The notes under the pieces: model-generated
What the model saw: only the letters and a program-made list of their open reading frames with translations
The model's database searches: none
What the model was told of the DNA's origin: nothing
Assembly (NCBI RefSeq): GCF_958295425.1
Contig: NC_081149.1
Coordinates: 15,320,090-15,384,089, forward strand
Origin: Solea solea
Lineage: Eukaryota; Chordata; Actinopteri; Pleuronectiformes; Soleidae
DNA length: 64,000 nucleotides
Direction: 5' to 3'
Shown here: positions 62,390 through 64,000 of the stretch, piece after piece
Numbering within the stretch: position 1 is the stretch's first letter
Layout: each line of letters opens with the position of its first letter
Translations under genes and position numbers: made by a program

Positions 62390-63790
62390 ATGGAGCTGCT
62401 GTTTTGGATTTCTCTCGTCCTCACCAACCTGCCAGTAACGGGTAAAATTTATTTTCCCACATGTGGTCTGTCATTGTGCACAGTATTTACTTAGGGGGGG
62501 TAATGTTTTCTAACTGTTATTGTGCCTCATAAAAAATAAACTTTAATTAAAGCTCCTGGGTGTTATTGTGCAGTGGTTAATATTAAACAATTTTGGGCTT
62601 AGAAAACATTATTTGACATCTTACAAATGTCGTTTGTCACATTTCTTTCCAGAGAGTATGAGAAAAGTAAATGCCTGCTTAAGACAGCCACAGAAGGAGA
62701 TCTTGAAGGAACGAGGACAAGTCGTCGTTTTGCCTTGTAATGGCAGTTCAGAATGCTTAGCCATTGGCGTGCGTTATGAGTGGTTTCTTTTCAAAGAGCA
62801 CTCACATCTTCGTCTCAACCTGCAGGATAATCCTCTCAAATACACATTGAATGGAGCATCATTACGCATCAAGTCACTTCAGAAAAATGACAGTGGAATC
62901 TACCACTGTGCTGCAGTGTGTTCTGAACTCGCTGCAGAGAGTGGCACACAGCATGTTGGGCCGGGTACAGTTCTCACAGTGACAGGTAAGAAAACAATTG
63001 CATTGGCACATGTGTTTGGATATTTTGACCGAGATTTGATGACAGACCTTTGCTCTGTTTTCAGGAAAGGTTAAAACAGTGGCAAGCAACATTCTTCTAT
63101 GGTCATCATTTGTCCTGTTGGTCATCTACAGCATAGCAATTGTGACACTCATCATTTTAAAAAAGGTACAATTACCTCACTATATTCATTTCAAATTCAA
63201 ATGAGATCTTAAAATATGTAACTTTAATGTTTTCTCTCTTTGTTCTAGCACGGCCGCAAGGTGAGTTTTTGCAGAGCAACGTGCAAAACCGACAAGGTTG
63301 TAGATAAGTGAATGATTTTTTCTTTTAATTTGTATATGACATGTTAAACTGTGAACTAAATTGGGAAAAGCCCACAGAGGGAAATAGAGGAACAGAAACA
63401 AGGCCTCTGTAAAGTCTGGTTGTGAAAAGACAGATCAACTGAATATTTCCAGTAGGTATGATAATAAATGTTAGAATTCTGTTTTCAAACAGAACTACTC
63501 AACTACAACAACAAAGTTCCATGATGTGCTGCAAGAAATGAACAGCAGGAGGAACTTGGAAAAGGGCAAACAAACTGTGGACCAAAGCAGTCTCCAAGTT
63601 GAGGTAAATTGTGTTGCAGTAGAAGTTGAGATTTAGTCAACAGGCAGATTGGGCAAAAACTTCTGCATATCACATTTCCTGTTGCTCCAGAAAATTTCAA
63701 TTTTTTTTAACGATAAACTAATAAACACTGTCACAGGCTGCAAATGCCAAATTCAACAGGTCAGCTGATGACATCTATCAAAACGTCTAA
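62390..63790 (+). CDS. Single V-set immunoglobulin membrane receptor, unidentified
   Basis: Exons 62390-62441, 62653-62985, 63065-63165, 63249-63260, 63493-63603 and 63737-63790 join in phase to 220 residues. An in-frame ATG at 62357 could add 11. Residues 1-17 are a signal peptide. Exon 2 encodes one V domain: Cys46, Trp61 (YEWF), NDSGIYHC ending at Cys103, and a J-like strand GPGTVLTV (120-127). Extra cysteines at 26, 52 and 107 may form another bridge. A membrane helix spans about 138-160. The basic tail has Tyr168 and ends DDIYQNV; Tyr217 is in a YxN setting that could bind Grb2-type SH2 domains and is not a classic ITIM. Exon-per-domain layout and J-like strand recall CD8-like or novel immune-type receptors of fish, but no diagnostic motif lets me name it. 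Function in leukocyte signalling is inferred. Confidence 0.8.
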
Positions 63791-63919
63791 CTGATGGTCA
63801 AAGAGATTAATTGGCAGCCAGACCTTTGTCTTCTCAACTGGGGAAAATGCAAGTCATGAAACACCAGGACACTCGCGTGACTGAGGAAATTGACACATCA
63901 GCAGAGGTTGCTCACAGTT
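63791..63919 (+). other. Start of the 3' UTR of the Ig receptor gene
   Basis: Follows the TAA stop. No AATAAA is seen before the window ends, so the transcript end lies outside or in the repeat that follows. Confidence 0.4.
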
Positions 63920-64000
63920 TCACATGTGGCGAAAGGCGGGGTTCACCCAGGATAGATCGTCAGTCCATCATAGGGCCAACGTACAGAAACAACCATTCAC
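63920..64000 (-). repeat. Common teleost dispersed repeat, cut by window edge
   Basis: Reads GCGGGGTTCACCCAGGATAG, ATCGTCAGTCCATCATAGGG and ends ACAACCATTCAC, the reverse complement of the middle part of the element at 56840-57060. It continues beyond the window. Confidence 0.65.

Overview
This is a nuclear window from a ray-finned fish, probably a spiny-rayed teleost. Its genes are split by GT-AG introns, it is rich in AC/GT microsatellites, and it carries many fish-type dispersed repeats. Four protein genes can be assembled exon by exon. No bacterial or viral genes are seen.

Layout. Positions 1-8030 are mostly non-coding, with a CpG-richer patch and one doubtful minus-strand exon at the far left. 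gpr139, an orphan class A GPCR, runs on the plus strand from 8569 to 19584 as two exons around a 9.9-kb intron; that intron holds a clean 507-bp hAT-type element with an 8-bp target duplication. Positions 19585-28611 are intergenic with old repeats. Positions 28612-49772 are a 21-kb tandem array of a ~38-bp unit with a 14-bp palindrome. Inside the array sit eleven copies of a cassette derived from tRNA-Arg. Positions 49773-53900 hold a LINE relic and other repeats. ldaf1 (tmem159, promethin) follows on the plus strand at 53940-55835, then kdelr2 on the minus strand at 58333-61541. An immunoglobulin V-set membrane receptor that I cannot name lies on the plus strand at 62390-63790.

The genes do not form a pathway. 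gpr139 acts at the plasma membrane of neurons, ldaf1 in lipid-droplet formation at the ER, kdelr2 in Golgi-to-ER retrieval, and the Ig receptor presumably on immune cells. gpr139 and ldaf1 also share a chromosome band in human (16p12), which supports both names; kdelr2 lies elsewhere in human (7p22).

The most unusual part is the satellite array. It combines a palindromic, A-tract-bearing unit, higher-order repeats of about 3.72 kb and 1.36 kb, and tRNA-Arg(CCT/TCT)-like cassettes that mostly keep intact Pol III A and B boxes. Such cassettes could seed chimeric tRNA-satellite transcripts, which is a testable inference and not something shown here.
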